This document shows, piece after piece, positions 16,316-16,994 of a stretch of 16,994 nucleotides of DNA (positions within the stretch are counted from its first letter, which is position 1; each line of letters opens with the position of its first letter). The DNA is from Verrucomicrobiota bacterium (lineage in GTDB: Bacteria > Verrucomicrobiota > Verrucomicrobiia > Limisphaerales > SXQI01). The position numbers and the translations under genes are program-made. The notes below the pieces were generated by a model, which ran no database searches, was not told the DNA's origin, and saw only the letters and a list, made by a program, of their open reading frames with translations. The stretch covers positions 1-16,994 of the forward strand of contig WBXJ01000032.1 in assembly GCA_008933045.1 (NCBI GenBank), given 5' to 3'.

Positions 16316-16357
16316 CTAGAATCTTGCATCTGAATTCTAGTCGTCAATTCTAGTCGT
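16316..16357 (-). promoter_or_regulatory. Candidate operator: three CTAGAAT half-sites upstream of the sensory operon
   Basis: The 7-mer occurs as CTAGAAT at 16316-16322 and inverted as ATTCTAG at 16334-16340 and 16347-16353. The last two lie in a 13-bp-period tandem repeat, AATTCTAGTCGT at 16333-16344 and 16346-16357. The cluster sits 42-83 bp upstream of the metallopeptidase start, where an activator would bind. Binding by the response regulator of this operon is an inference. No clear -35/-10 pair was identified beside it. Confidence 0.5.
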
Positions 16358-16539
16358 GTGGGTGGAGAGGGCGCAAGCTAGGGCCCGCAGCTCGTCCCCT
16401 GCTCTTTTAACCGGCGGCTAAATCTCCCGAAATCAACAAAAACCGACCAAAAAATTGCTCTACCGACAACCACCATTGTCCCTCCCCAACCACCTCCTCC
16501 ACTCCGCCGATTTCAACCCAATTCTCCCCACAAACTCCC

Positions 16540-16574
16540 TCTCTCCATCTCCTCTCTCCATCTCCTCTCTCCAA
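16540..16574. repeat. 13-bp tandem repeat TCTCTCCATCTCC, about 2.7 copies
   Basis: TCTCTCCATCTCC is repeated exactly at 16540-16552 and 16553-16565. A partial third copy, TCTCTCCAA, runs 16566-16574. The repeat is purely pyrimidine except for one A per unit. It lies 76-110 bp upstream of the leucine-rich repeat gene and could be a simple slippage product in the pyrimidine-rich tract. Confidence 0.85.
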
Positions 16575-16609
16575 ACACCAACCACGTTTTTTCTCCCACA
16601 AACAAATCC

Positions 16610-16641
16610 TTGACACACCTACCCACGGCATGTTTTCTAAT
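16610..16641 (+). promoter_or_regulatory. Possible promoter of the leucine-rich repeat gene
   Basis: A perfect -35 hexamer TTGACA lies at 16610-16615. The best -10 match is TCTAAT (16636-16641, 5/6) at a wide 20-bp spacing; at 17 bp the hexamer is TTTTCT, a poor match. If the former is used, transcription would begin within a few bases of the ATG at 16650 and give an almost leaderless mRNA. Spacing makes this call tentative. Confidence 0.4.
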
Positions 16642-16649
16642 TAAAAATT

Positions 16650-16994
16650 ATGAACCGACGTATATCGTTACGAAAAATAACCATCGCAACTCTGGCTCTC
16701 CTTATACTCCTAGCCCTACCTACCTACCTTCAAGCCGAGCTACTCTATACCTCCGATGGTATTTCCATCGCAATCACCGGCAGCAATCCCAAAGCCACCG
16801 GCACCCTGTTCATCCCAGAAACAATCAACGGACTCCCCGTCACCTCCATCGGCCAAGATGCGTTCTATGGGTGCAGTGGATTGACGAACGTGACGATCTC
16901 CACCAGTGTCATGTCAATCGCTGACAGGGCGTTCGCTCACTGCACTGGATTGACGAGCGTGAAGATCCCAAACAGCGTCACGTCCATCGGCCAG
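16650..16994 (+). CDS. Secreted BspA-type leucine-rich repeat protein (5' end only)
   Basis: From the ATG at 16650, 115 open codons run off the right edge. A basic start and hydrophobic stretch ('ITIATLALLILLALPTYLQA') form a signal peptide with probable cleavage after the Ala. A short lead-in domain ('GTLFIPETINGLPVTSIG') follows. Then BspA/LRR_5 repeats of 23 residues begin: 'AFYGCSGLTNVTISTSVMSI' and 'AFAHCTGLTSVKIPNSVTSI'. Such proteins are extracellular or surface-attached and often mediate binding; the ligand is unknown. There is no Shine-Dalgarno before the ATG. The first ~210 bases are C-rich and G-poor on the coding strand like the upstream region, and composition changes when the repeats start. 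The C-terminal part and any anchor lie outside the window. Confidence 0.88.
   Translation, partial: MNRRISLRKITIATLALLILLALPTYLQAELLYTSDGISIAITGSNPKATGTLFIPETINGLPVTSIGQDAFYGCSGLTNVTISTSVMSIADRAFAHCTGLTSVKIPNSVTSIGQ

Larger units (their letters stand above)
16358..16649. other. Gene-free, G-poor pyrimidine-rich divergent intergenic region
   Basis: The segment separates the minus-strand metallopeptidase from the plus-strand leucine-rich repeat gene. With 16275-16357 it makes 375 bp without a gene. From about 16420 to 16640 the plus strand is almost free of G and dominated by C, T and A. I see no credible coding region, RNA gene or terminator in it. It contains a short tandem repeat (16540-16574) and a possible promoter for the gene on the right; both are listed separately. 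Confidence 0.7.

Noticed and set aside
16610..16924. Open frame of 104 codons on the plus strand at the right edge
   Set aside because: It overlaps in another frame the leucine-rich repeat gene starting at 16650, which has a signal peptide and clear repeats; the alternative frame has low-complexity His/Arg/Pro composition.

Overview
The window looks like chromosome from a member of the Verrucomicrobiota, or a close relative in the PVC group. This is inferred from gene content and from no database search. Supporting signs are autotransporter-associated (PATR-type) strand repeats in a protein with no autotransporter barrel, a C-terminal tail ending in 'YFRLAPAP', a type I sulfatase next to a 'two-component regulator propeller' kinase, a relic of a DUF72 gene, and very weak use of Shine-Dalgarno sequences. 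All genes but one are on the minus strand, so the window reads from right to left.

Housekeeping block (1-3955, minus): a near-consensus promoter at 3927-3955 drives rpmI (bL35) and rplT (bL20). A strong intrinsic terminator follows, then pheS and pheT, the alpha and beta subunits of phenylalanyl-tRNA synthetase. pheT runs off the left edge and lacks only about its last 80-100 residues. The rpmI-rplT-pheS-pheT order is the classic bacterial one, but infC, often found upstream, is absent here. In its place is an 880-residue exported TPR protein (4080-6722).

Middle region (6774-9935, minus): a decayed DUF72/YecE-family gene keeps only its N-terminal and C-terminal ends, joined out of frame around an internal deletion. 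Next comes a 13-bp-stem terminator, and then an 892-residue secreted protein that joins an alpha/beta (possibly glutamine-amidotransferase-like) N-domain to PATR-type beta repeats.

Sensory locus (10111-16357, minus): four closely packed genes encode, in transcription order, a secreted HExxH metallopeptidase, a large periplasmic-propeller histidine kinase, a NarL/LuxR-type response regulator and an exported sulfatase with the CTPSR formylglycine motif. The likely logic is that the kinase senses a periplasmic ligand (perhaps a glycan fragment) and the regulator adjusts expression of the peptidase, the sulfatase and perhaps the neighbouring surface protein. Three copies of the 7-mer CTAGAAT/ATTCTAG lie 42-79 bp upstream of the first gene and are a candidate operator.

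Right edge (16358-16994): a G-poor, pyrimidine-rich gene-free stretch with a 13-bp tandem repeat precedes the only plus-strand gene. It is the 5' end of a secreted BspA-type leucine-rich repeat protein cut by the window edge. No tRNA, rRNA, CRISPR array or intact mobile element was seen.
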